The position numbers and the translations under genes are program-made. A DNA stretch of 6,979 bases from an uncultured Alistipes sp. (GTDB lineage: Bacteria > Bacteroidota > Bacteroidia > Bacteroidales > Rikenellaceae): positions 1 through 6,979 of the forward strand of contig CAMWYI010000096.1 of assembly GCA_947178455.1 (NCBI GenBank), read 5' to 3'. Every line of letters begins with the position of its first letter. The first letter of the stretch is position 1. Shown piece by piece: positions 1 through 5,947 of this stretch. The notes beneath the pieces are model-generated. The model saw nothing but the letters and a program-made list of their open reading frames with translations. It made no database searches and was not told where the DNA came from.

Positions 1-78
1 CGATTGGGCGTGAAGCGAAGAGAGTAAGTGCCGGCGGCTGCCGCATCCGATGAGAAAAACCGAAAAAAATAGATCGTT
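1..78 (+). other. Leader region upstream of gcvT
   Basis: This stretch has no gene I can assign. All three forward frames close inside it, at about 11-13, 25-27 and 51-53, so the tail of an upstream gene could lie here, but 3 to 16 residues are too few to identify one. The last 25 bases before gcvT are A-rich with no Shine-Dalgarno motif, which is normal for Bacteroidetes starts. I found no TAnnTTTG promoter element here. gcvT may therefore be transcribed from further upstream, outside the window. Confidence 0.4.
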
Positions 79-1179
79 ATGAAAACCACTGCATTCACCG
101 AGCATCACATCGCTGCCGGTGCCAAGATGGCCGAGTTCGCGGGCTACAACATGCCTATCGAGTTCACGGGCATCAACGACGAACACATGACCGTACGCAA
201 CGGCGCGGGCGTGTTCGATGTCAGCCACATGGGCGAAATTTGGGTCAAGGGCCCCAAAGCGCTCGCCCTGCTGCAACGCATCACGACCAACGACGTCGCG
301 AAGCTCTACGACGGCAAGGTGCAGTACTCGTGCATGCCCAACGGTCGCGGCGGCATCGTCGACGACATCCTCGTCTACCGGTTCGATGCCGAGACCTACA
401 TGTTGTGCGTCAATGCCGCCAACATCGACAAGGACTGGGCGCATATCTGCGCCGAGGGCAAGGCGTTCGGCATGGAAGCGGGACACGGCAAGGAGCTTTA
501 CAACGCTTCGGACGAAATCTGCCAGCTGGCCGTGCAGGGGCCGTCGGCGATGAAAATCGTGCAGAAAATGTGCACCGAGCCGGTCGAGCAAATGGAGTAT
601 TACACGTTCTGCAAGACGAAAGTGGCCGGATGCGATGCCATTTTGTCGATTACGGGTTACACCGGCGCAGGCGGCTGCGAAATCTATGTGGCCAACGAGG
701 AGGGCGAAAAGCTCTGGAAAGCGCTGTGGGAAGCCGGTGCGGAGTACGGATTGAAGAACATCGGGCTGGGTGCCCGCGATACGCTCCGCTTGGAAAAAGG
801 GTTCTGCCTCTATGGCAACGACATCGACGACACGACTTCGCCTATCGAAGCCGGACTGGGGTGGATTACGAAGTTCGTCGAGGGCAAGGAGTTCATCGAC
901 CGTGCGGTGCTCGAAAAACAGAAAGCCGAAGGTGTCGGTCGCAAGCTGGTCGGATTCAAGTTGCTCGATCGCGGCGTTCCGCGTCACGGCTATATGCTGG
1001 CGACGCCCGAAGGCAAGGAGATGGGCCACGTGACGTCGGGCACGATGTCGCCGTGTCTCAAAGCGGGCATCGGCATGGGTTACGTCGCGGCGGATTACGC
1101 CAAGCCCGGCAGCGAAATTGCGGTCGTGATTCGCGACCGGCTCCTGCGAGCCGAAGTGGTCAAAGTACCGTTTGTATAA
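79..1179 (+). CDS. gcvT: Glycine cleavage system T-protein (aminomethyltransferase)
   Basis: This cytoplasmic enzyme takes the aminomethyl group from the lipoyl arm of GcvH and transfers it to tetrahydrofolate, giving 5,10-methylene-THF and ammonia. The product is 366 aa, close to the usual 360-370. The N-terminal block (residues 1-53) with AGYNMPIEF and VFDVSHMGEI is typical of the family. GIVDDILVYR (93-100) carries the Asp pair 95/96, one of which matches the catalytic Asp. VNAANIDKDW (111-120), TGYTG (192-196), EIYV (Glu201) and GARDTLRLEKG (231-241, Arg233) fall where folate-contacting residues lie in studied T-proteins; that assignment is from memory. The C-terminal barrel includes VGFKLLDRGVPRHG (291-304) and GHVTSGTMSPCLKAGIGMGYV near the end. 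gcvH and gcvP are not adjacent, so the gene seems to stand apart from the rest of the system. It ends just before a strong hairpin terminator. Confidence 0.97.
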   Translation: MKTTAFTEHHIAAGAKMAEFAGYNMPIEFTGINDEHMTVRNGAGVFDVSHMGEIWVKGPKALALLQRITTNDVAKLYDGKVQYSCMPNGRGGIVDDILVYRFDAETYMLCVNAANIDKDWAHICAEGKAFGMEAGHGKELYNASDEICQLAVQGPSAMKIVQKMCTEPVEQMEYYTFCKTKVAGCDAILSITGYTGAGGCEIYVANEEGEKLWKALWEAGAEYGLKNIGLGARDTLRLEKGFCLYGNDIDDTTSPIEAGLGWITKFVEGKEFIDRAVLEKQKAEGVGRKLVGFKLLDRGVPRHGYMLATPEGKEMGHVTSGTMSPCLKAGIGMGYVAADYAKPGSEIAVVIRDRLLRAEVVKVPFV

Positions 1180-1186
1180 TAAAAAG

Positions 1187-1217
1187 GGGCGTCGCTGCGG
1201 CGACGCCCTCTCTTTTT
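1187..1217. terminator. Bidirectional intrinsic terminator between gcvT and deoC
   Basis: A perfect 9-bp GC-rich stem (1187-1195 pairs with 1200-1208, GGGCGTCGC with GCGACGCCC) closes on a TGCG loop. On the plus strand it is followed by a T-rich run, TCTCTTTTT (1209-1217). On the minus strand it is followed by CCTTTTTA, the complement of 1180-1187. It sits 7 nt after the gcvT stop, and its plus-strand T tract overlaps the last bases of deoC. It therefore looks able to end both convergent transcripts. Confidence 0.9.
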
Positions 1218-2094
1218 AGTAGTATTTCACCTCGTGGCCTTCGATTGCCGTCAGCAGGTTGTTCGCTGCCGACGAGGCCCCGATGCGGAACAATTCGGGT
1301 GTCAGCCACTCTTTGCCGAGCGTCTCCTCGACAATGGTGTAGTACAGCGCCGCGTCTTCGGGCGTGCGGACGCCGCCGGCCGCCTTGAACCCGACCTTGC
1401 GGCCCGTCTTTTCGTAGTAGTCGCGGATGGCCTGACACATGACCAAAGCCGCTTCGGGCGTCGCAGCGACGTCGATTTTACCGGTCGAAGTCTTGACGAA
1501 ATCGGCTCCGGCGAACATCGAAAGCAGCGAGGCCTTGCGAATCAGCTCGGGCGTTTTCAACGCGCCCGATTCGATGATGACTTTCAGCACGAGTTCTTCG
1601 TCCATTTCCGAGCGGATGACCTCCACTTCGTTGGCCGCTTCGTCGTACTCGCCCGTCAGCATCCGGCCCACGTTCAGCACGATGTCCACTTCGTCGGCAC
1701 CGTTTTCGACGGCCATCGCCACCTCCAAAGCCTTGACTTCCAAGTAGGTCTGCGAAGCCGGAAATCCGCCGGCCACCGACGTGATGCGCATCGGCGTGCC
1801 GTCGACCGCCAGACCGACCGTCTCGACGAACGCCGGATAGACGCAAATCGAGGCGACGTTGGGGATGTGCGGATATTTATGATAAAATTCGGCCGCCTTG
1901 CGGGCGAACGCCGTGACCGAAGTCGCGGAATCGTTGCACGACAAGGTGGTGAGGTCGATGGTCGAATAGCAGAATTTGTAAACCTCGACGTTGAGGTTGC
2001 GTCGGGCCGCTTCGCGCAGACGGGCGACTTCGGCGTCGACTTGTTCCGCGCTCCATGCCGGAGCATATTCGTTCAGACGGTTGGCGTATTCCAT
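1216..2094 (-). CDS. deoC: Deoxyribose-phosphate aldolase
   Basis: DeoC cleaves 2-deoxy-D-ribose 5-phosphate into glyceraldehyde 3-phosphate and acetaldehyde, the last step of deoxynucleoside catabolism in the cytoplasm. The 292-aa product carries the family's Schiff-base motif FVKTSTGK (Lys201, E. coli Lys167), the second lysine in VGFKAAGGVRT (Lys237, E. coli Lys201) and the aspartate of ADEVDIV (Asp137, E. coli Asp102). NVASICVYPAF and IDLTTLSCND also match the E. coli type. It ends in Tyr-Tyr; the C-terminal tyrosine is functionally important in E. coli DeoC. It is about 33 residues longer than the E. coli protein, mostly as a charged N-terminal helix. The frame stays open upstream to an ATG at 2157, but I chose the ATG at 2094: the family-like sequence starts at MEYANRL, and the likely promoter (2122-2129) lies inside the longer reading. 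The gene is monocistronic and convergent with gcvT. Confidence 0.96.
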   Translation of the reverse strand: MEYANRLNEYAPAWSAEQVDAEVARLREAARRNLNVEVYKFCYSTIDLTTLSCNDSATSVTAFARKAAEFYHKYPHIPNVASICVYPAFVETVGLAVDGTPMRITSVAGGFPASQTYLEVKALEVAMAVENGADEVDIVLNVGRMLTGEYDEAANEVEVIRSEMDEELVLKVIIESGALKTPELIRKASLLSMFAGADFVKTSTGKIDVAATPEAALVMCQAIRDYYEKTGRKVGFKAAGGVRTPEDAALYYTIVEETLGKEWLTPELFRIGASSAANNLLTAIEGHEVKYY

Positions 2095-2121
2095 AGTACG
2101 GAAGGGTGTTGGTAAGTATCG

Positions 2122-2129
2122 CAAAGATA
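2122..2129 (-). promoter_or_regulatory. Bacteroidetes -7 promoter element for deoC
   Basis: The minus strand reads TATCTTTG, an exact match to the Bacteroidetes -7 consensus TAnnTTTG. A transcript starting about 6 nt downstream (near 2116) would have a leader of roughly 22 nt to the deoC ATG at 2094. No TTG lies at the normal -33 distance. The position supports the 2094 start over the 2157 start. The consensus is established knowledge; use of this site is inferred. Confidence 0.6.
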
Positions 2130-2154
2130 ATGCAAGTCGGGCAGAATGACGCAT

Positions 2155-2189
2155 CATCGGCCGAAAAAAATCGGGAATTGCGGCCGATG
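2155..2189. repeat. Perfect 9-bp inverted repeat in the deoC/rsmH divergent intergenic region
   Basis: CATCGGCCG (2155-2163) is mirrored exactly by CGGCCGATG (2181-2189), with a 17-nt spacer that opens with seven A's. The centre (2172) lies midway between the two divergent -7 elements, so each arm sits about 25 nt from its promoter element, upstream of where RNA polymerase would contact -33. That layout suits a dimeric regulator acting on both promoters. Each arm contains the self-complementary core CGGCCG, which is not rare in GC-rich DNA, so a chance origin remains possible. A terminator is unlikely because the loop is long and no T run follows either arm. Confidence 0.5.
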
Positions 2190-2213
2190 TCCTGCGAATT
2201 GAATAAAAAACGC

Positions 2214-2221
2214 TAACTTTG
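2214..2221 (+). promoter_or_regulatory. Bacteroidetes -7 promoter element for the rsmH operon
   Basis: TAACTTTG matches the Bacteroidetes -7 consensus TAnnTTTG exactly. Transcription would start near 2227, leaving a leader of about 23 nt before the rsmH ATG at 2250. The nearest TTG triplets upstream (2199-2201 and 2178-2180) are too near and too far to be a normal -33 element. It is probably the main promoter of the rsmH - ftsL - ftsI - radical SAM operon, as no other promoter-like sequence was seen in the gaps between those genes. Confidence 0.6.
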
Positions 2222-2249
2222 ACCTCGTAGAAACGGTCATTCAGTCGTC

Positions 2250-3158
2250 ATGTCGCCATACCATACGCCCGTCCTTTTGGAGCAGTCGGTCGGTTTGTTG
2301 AATATCCGACCCGATGGCACCTACGTCGACCTCACGTTCGGTGGAGGCGGCCATTCGCGCCGTATTTTGGAGCTGCTGGGCCCCGACGGACGGCTGTACG
2401 GATTCGATCAGGACAGCGACACGCGCGCCAATTGCCCCGACGACCCGCGATTCCATTACGTCGAGAGCAATTTCCGCTTTCTGCGGGGTGCCCTGCGGCT
2501 GCGGGGCGTGACGCAGGTCGACGGTATTTTGGCCGATTTGGGGGTTTCGTCGCACCATTTCGATGCGGTGGAGCGCGGTTTCTCGTTTCGGGGCGAAGCG
2601 CCGCTCGATATGCGCATGAACCGGCGCGGCGTGCGCACGGCGGCGGATGTGGTCAACGGCGCTTCGGCCGAAGAGCTGACCCGCATCCTGCGCGACTGGG
2701 GCGAACTCGACACGTCGTGGAAAGTGGCGAACTGCTTGGTGCGGGCGCGGGAAAAATCGCCGATACGGACGACAGCAGAATTAGTCGATGCTGTAAGACC
2801 CTGCACGCCCAAGAAAGACGAAAGCAAATTCCTGACGAAGCTGTTTCAGGCCCTGCGCATCGAGGTCAACGGCGAACTGGAAGCGTTGACGATGGCGTTG
2901 GAACAGAGTCTGAAGGTGCTGCGGCCCGGCGGACGGCTGGTCGTAATTTCGTACCATTCGCTCGAAGACCGGCTGGTGAAAAATTTTCTGCGCAGCGGCA
3001 ACTTCGCGGGCGAGGTCGCGAAGGACTTTTACGGACGGGCCGAAGTGCCGTTCGAGCTCGTGACGCGCAAGGCCGTCGTGCCCGATGCCGACGAACTGCA
3101 ACGCAATCCGCGTTCGCGGTCGGCCAAACTGCGGGCCGGAACCAAAAAAACGGAATAA
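2250..3158 (+). CDS. rsmH: 16S rRNA (cytosine(1402)-N(4))-methyltransferase RsmH
   Basis: RsmH (MraW) uses S-adenosylmethionine to methylate N4 of C1402 in 16S rRNA, in the decoding centre of the small subunit. The 302-aa product is of normal length. It starts with the family signature YHTPVLL (4-10), followed by the SAM-binding loop DLTFGGGGHSR (27-37) and an acidic GFDQD (51-55). DGILADLGVSS (91-101), GFSFR (110-114) and PLDMRM (118-123) follow, then FQALRIEVNGEL (199-210), SYHSLEDR (234-241) and the C-terminal NPRSRSAKLR (286-295). It opens the dcw operon and ends 3 nt before the FtsL-like gene, so translation is probably coupled. No mraZ precedes it; deoC lies divergently upstream instead. 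No Shine-Dalgarno motif is visible. A short patch at 2763-2798 uses codons rare elsewhere in the gene (ATA, ACA, GCA, TTA, GTA, AGA). Confidence 0.97.
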   Translation: MSPYHTPVLLEQSVGLLNIRPDGTYVDLTFGGGGHSRRILELLGPDGRLYGFDQDSDTRANCPDDPRFHYVESNFRFLRGALRLRGVTQVDGILADLGVSSHHFDAVERGFSFRGEAPLDMRMNRRGVRTAADVVNGASAEELTRILRDWGELDTSWKVANCLVRAREKSPIRTTAELVDAVRPCTPKKDESKFLTKLFQALRIEVNGELEALTMALEQSLKVLRPGGRLVVISYHSLEDRLVKNFLRSGNFAGEVAKDFYGRAEVPFELVTRKAVVPDADELQRNPRSRSAKLRAGTKKTE

Positions 3159-3161
3159 CCC

Positions 3162-3677
3162 ATGCTGCACGACCACGAATTCGGCCAGCCGACCCCCGAA
3201 GAGGAGGCCCTGCAAGCGCAGGACGAAGCGTTCGCCCGCCGCGTCCGCCGCGAGGTGCGGCGCATGGAATCGGGCGAGGCCGACGACGACCTGCGGGCCG
3301 ACGCGGAGCGCGAAGCCGCCGAAGAAGCCCGGCGCGAAAAAGCCCGCCGCAAGGAGCAGCGCCGCAACGCCAGCACCTTCTGGCAGCTGTTTTCGGGTAC
3401 GATTCTCGTCCGCGAGGGGGTGTCGCAGTCGTATCCCTACCTGCTGGCCATTGCGGGGATGTTTCTGATAAGCATTTCAGTCGTCTTCCTGTCGTTGCAC
3501 ACCGATATGAAATACATGCGTTTGGAGCGCGAAGTGCAGGTGCTGCGCGAGCGGTCGATTCGGATGCAGGAGCGGCGCTTCCGCTGCACGACCCACTCGG
3601 CCGTGACCGAAGAACTGCGCCGGCGCGGCATCGACCTGCGCGACCCCGTCGCCCCGAGCGAACTCATCGACGATTGA
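3162..3677 (+). CDS. ftsL: FtsL-like cell division protein
   Basis: This is a probable bitopic inner-membrane divisome protein that bridges early and late division proteins and supports FtsI/FtsW. The 171-aa product has a very charged Arg/Glu/Ala-rich cytoplasmic N-terminus (about 1-70), a linker with FWQLFSGTILVREG (73-86) and one membrane segment (about 92-112, LLAIAGMFLISISVVFLSL). A short coiled-coil-like stretch (about 114-138) and an extracytoplasmic tail ending ELRRRGIDLRDP follow. Sequence identity to classical FtsL is low, as is usual, so the call rests on topology and on its place between rsmH and ftsI, where Bacteroidetes carry an FtsL-like gene. The N-terminal tail is far longer than in E. 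coli FtsL (121 aa in total). It starts 3 nt after rsmH and ends 7 nt before ftsI. Confidence 0.85.
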   Translation: MLHDHEFGQPTPEEEALQAQDEAFARRVRREVRRMESGEADDDLRADAEREAAEEARREKARRKEQRRNASTFWQLFSGTILVREGVSQSYPYLLAIAGMFLISISVVFLSLHTDMKYMRLEREVQVLRERSIRMQERRFRCTTHSAVTEELRRRGIDLRDPVAPSELIDD

Positions 3678-3684
3678 CCCTGCT

Positions 3685-5940
3685 ATGAGACCCGACGAAT
3701 CATCGCCCATCAAACGGGATATCCTGCTGCGTGTACGGGGATTGTACGTGCTGTTCATCCTCGCGGGGCTGATTGTCTTCGCACGGCTCGTGTGGGTGCA
3801 GTTCATCAGCCGCGAAGTGGCCGACAACGCCGACCGCGTCCACTCCCGCATTTTTATTCAAGAGGCTATCAAGGCGAGGAGGGGCAGTATATTGGCCCGC
3901 AACGGCGAACCTTTCGCTACGTCGATTTTCCGCTATCGGGTGGCGTTCGATTTCGGTTCCGAAGGGCTCGATTCGCTCGACACGTTCAACGAGCAGGCCG
4001 ATTCGCTTGCCAAACTGCTCGCGGCGTTCTTCCGTGACCGTTCGGCCGCCGAGTACGCCCGTTTCTTCCGCCGGCAGCACGCCGCGCATTATCGCCTCGT
4101 CCGGCCGCGCGACACGCTCATCGCCCGTTCCGACGGGTGGTTCGGCCGGATGTTCGACCGCATGAAAGGCCGCGAATTCGAGAAACACGTCGCTTACGAT
4201 ACCCTGCGCGACCGCACGCCGGTCTACATCCTCCCGCGCGAAATCGACTACGGCGAGTGGGAGACGCTGCGCACCTATCCGCTGCTCAACTGGAACATGG
4301 GGGTGGTCTACCAGCTCGAAGAGTACGACCAGCGCATCTACCCGCAGGGCGAGCTGGCCCGCCGCACGGTGGGCCTGACCGGCGACCGAGGCAACTACGG
4401 CATCGAGGAGGCCTATCGCGAGGAGTTGGCCGGTGTCGACGGACAGGCACTGCGCCAGCGCATCGCCCGCCGGTTTTCGGGCCGTGTGCCCGGGCCTGCC
4501 TATCAGGAGCCGGTCGACGGCTGCGACGTGGTAACGACCCTCGAACCCGATTTGCAGGACGTGGCCGACAAAGCCCTGCGCACCCAGCTCGCGGCGCAGA
4601 ACGCCATTTGGGGCACGACCCTCGTCATGGAGGTGCAGACGGGCGAAATCGTGGCGATGGCCAACCTCGGCCGCAATGCCGACGGAAGCTACTCCGAACG
4701 CGAAAACTATGCGTTGAGCCGCAGCATGGAACCCGGTTCGACTTTCAAGCTGGCCACGATGCTGGCGCTGCTCGACGATGCCCATTTCTCGCCCGCCACG
4801 ACCTACGACACCTACGACGGCAAGCCCGTGACGGTGGGCCATGCCGAGAACATCCGCGACGACCACACGGGCGACCGCCTCATCGACTTCCGGCGGGCGG
4901 TGGCGATGTCGTCGAACGTCTATTTCGCCAAAGCTGTGTGGGACTGTTACGGCGCGACGGGCCGCAAACAGCAGTACAGCGACTACCTGCACAAGGTGCT
5001 GCATCTCGGCGAGACGGTCGGATTGGAACGGCTGGGCGAACGTCCGCCCGAAATCACCACCGACTGGAAAGTGCCCGACCCGGGCGTCATGCTGGTGAAA
5101 ATGGCCTATGGCTACCGTGTGCGGATGACGCCGATTCAGCTGCTCACGTTCTACAACGCCATTGCCAACGACGGCCGCATGGTCGCGCCGCTCTTGGTGC
5201 GCAGCCTGCAACGCAACGGCAAGGAGCAGGAGCGTTTCGACCCGCGCGTCATTGCGTCCTCCATTTGCTCCAAAGAGGCCCTGCACGAAGTGCGCCGCTG
5301 CCTGCAAGCGGTTTGCACCGAAGGCACGGCGAGCGCGTTTTTCAGCGACACGACCCGCCTGCGCGTGGCGGCCAAGACCGGCACGGCCCAAATCACCGAA
5401 AGCCGATACAGCGACCATTATTTGGGTTCGATGGTGGCCTTTTTTCCGGCCGATGCCCCCCGTTACACGGTGCTGACCGCTATCGAGACGCAGATGCAGC
5501 CGGGCAAGACCTACTACGGCGGGCCGTTGGCGGGACCGGTCGTGAGCCGCATGGTCGAGTTCATCCACAATCGCGGGCAGATTCGTCTGTCGCGGGACAA
5601 GGGGCCGACGTACTACCCGCAGCGCATCAAGGGGGGCGACATCGCCCGCATGCGCGAGGTGGCCGACGAACTGTCGCCCGAGACGAAGTACGACGCCCGC
5701 AAGGGTTGGGGCCGCGCGCAGGTGGATGCACGTTCGTCCGTGACCATACAGAGCATTCCCGCCGACCTGAATAAGATGCCCGACGTGTGCGGCATGGGAC
5801 TGAAAGACGCCTTGTTCCTGCTCGAAAGCCGCGGCCTGCGCGTCCGTTTCACGGGCGCCGGCACGGTGACGCGCCAAAGCATTCCGGCGGGCGAATCCGT
5901 CCGCACCGGTGCAGTGGTCTACATCGAAATGAAAAAGTGA
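3685..5940 (+). CDS. ftsI: Class B penicillin-binding protein (FtsI/PBP3 type) with PASTA domain
   Basis: This septal peptidoglycan DD-transpeptidase crosslinks cell wall at the division site with FtsW. The 751-aa product has a short cytoplasmic N-terminus and one membrane anchor (about 19-41). The dimerisation/pedestal region includes RRGSILARNG (65-74) and a Bacteroidetes-type segment RTYPLLNWNMG (196-206), and ends near VDGC (277-280). All three active-site motifs of the transpeptidase domain are intact: STFK (nucleophile Ser352, Lys355), SSN (409-411) and KTGT (564-567). YGYRVRMTPIQLLTFYNAIANDG (475-497) is also characteristic. A single PASTA domain closes the protein (about 694-749, from KMPDVCGMGLKDA to VVYIEM). 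It has five cysteines, all in the predicted extracytoplasmic part (280, 421, 528, 544, 702). A tandem AGG-AGG arginine pair occurs at 3877-3882. It follows the FtsL-like gene, and murE, the usual next gene in the cluster, is absent. Confidence 0.96.
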   Translation: MRPDESSPIKRDILLRVRGLYVLFILAGLIVFARLVWVQFISREVADNADRVHSRIFIQEAIKARRGSILARNGEPFATSIFRYRVAFDFGSEGLDSLDTFNEQADSLAKLLAAFFRDRSAAEYARFFRRQHAAHYRLVRPRDTLIARSDGWFGRMFDRMKGREFEKHVAYDTLRDRTPVYILPREIDYGEWETLRTYPLLNWNMGVVYQLEEYDQRIYPQGELARRTVGLTGDRGNYGIEEAYREELAGVDGQALRQRIARRFSGRVPGPAYQEPVDGCDVVTTLEPDLQDVADKALRTQLAAQNAIWGTTLVMEVQTGEIVAMANLGRNADGSYSERENYALSRSMEPGSTFKLATMLALLDDAHFSPATTYDTYDGKPVTVGHAENIRDDHTGDRLIDFRRAVAMSSNVYFAKAVWDCYGATGRKQQYSDYLHKVLHLGETVGLERLGERPPEITTDWKVPDPGVMLVKMAYGYRVRMTPIQLLTFYNAIANDGRMVAPLLVRSLQRNGKEQERFDPRVIASSICSKEALHEVRRCLQAVCTEGTASAFFSDTTRLRVAAKTGTAQITESRYSDHYLGSMVAFFPADAPRYTVLTAIETQMQPGKTYYGGPLAGPVVSRMVEFIHNRGQIRLSRDKGPTYYPQRIKGGDIARMREVADELSPETKYDARKGWGRAQVDARSSVTIQSIPADLNKMPDVCGMGLKDALFLLESRGLRVRFTGAGTVTRQSIPAGESVRTGAVVYIEMKK

Positions 5941-5947
5941 GAAGCGT

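Noticed and set aside
30..44. Possible hairpin in the GC-rich GGCGGCTGCCGC stretch upstream of gcvT
   Set aside because: The stem is only about 4 bp with a 3-nt loop and no T run follows, so it does not support a terminator or riboswitch.
240..1388. 382-aa plus-strand open frame overlapping gcvT
   Set aside because: It is an out-of-frame shadow of gcvT, with very high Arg content and no recognisable domain, and it crosses the terminator hairpin into deoC.
1234..2115. 293-aa plus-strand open frame opposite deoC
   Set aside because: It is codon-aligned antisense to deoC, which has its catalytic lysines and family motifs; the composition is Arg/Asp/Phe-heavy and shadow-like.
2095..2157. Longer deoC starting at the ATG at 2157
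   Set aside because: The extra 21 residues are not family-like, and the probable -7 promoter element at 2122-2129 would lie inside the coding region.
3144..3151. A7C run near the rsmH stop as a programmed frameshift site
   Set aside because: The zero frame does not match the X XXY YYZ slippery phase, the downstream ftsL is already in the same frame as rsmH, and a -1 shift would only enter a shadow frame.
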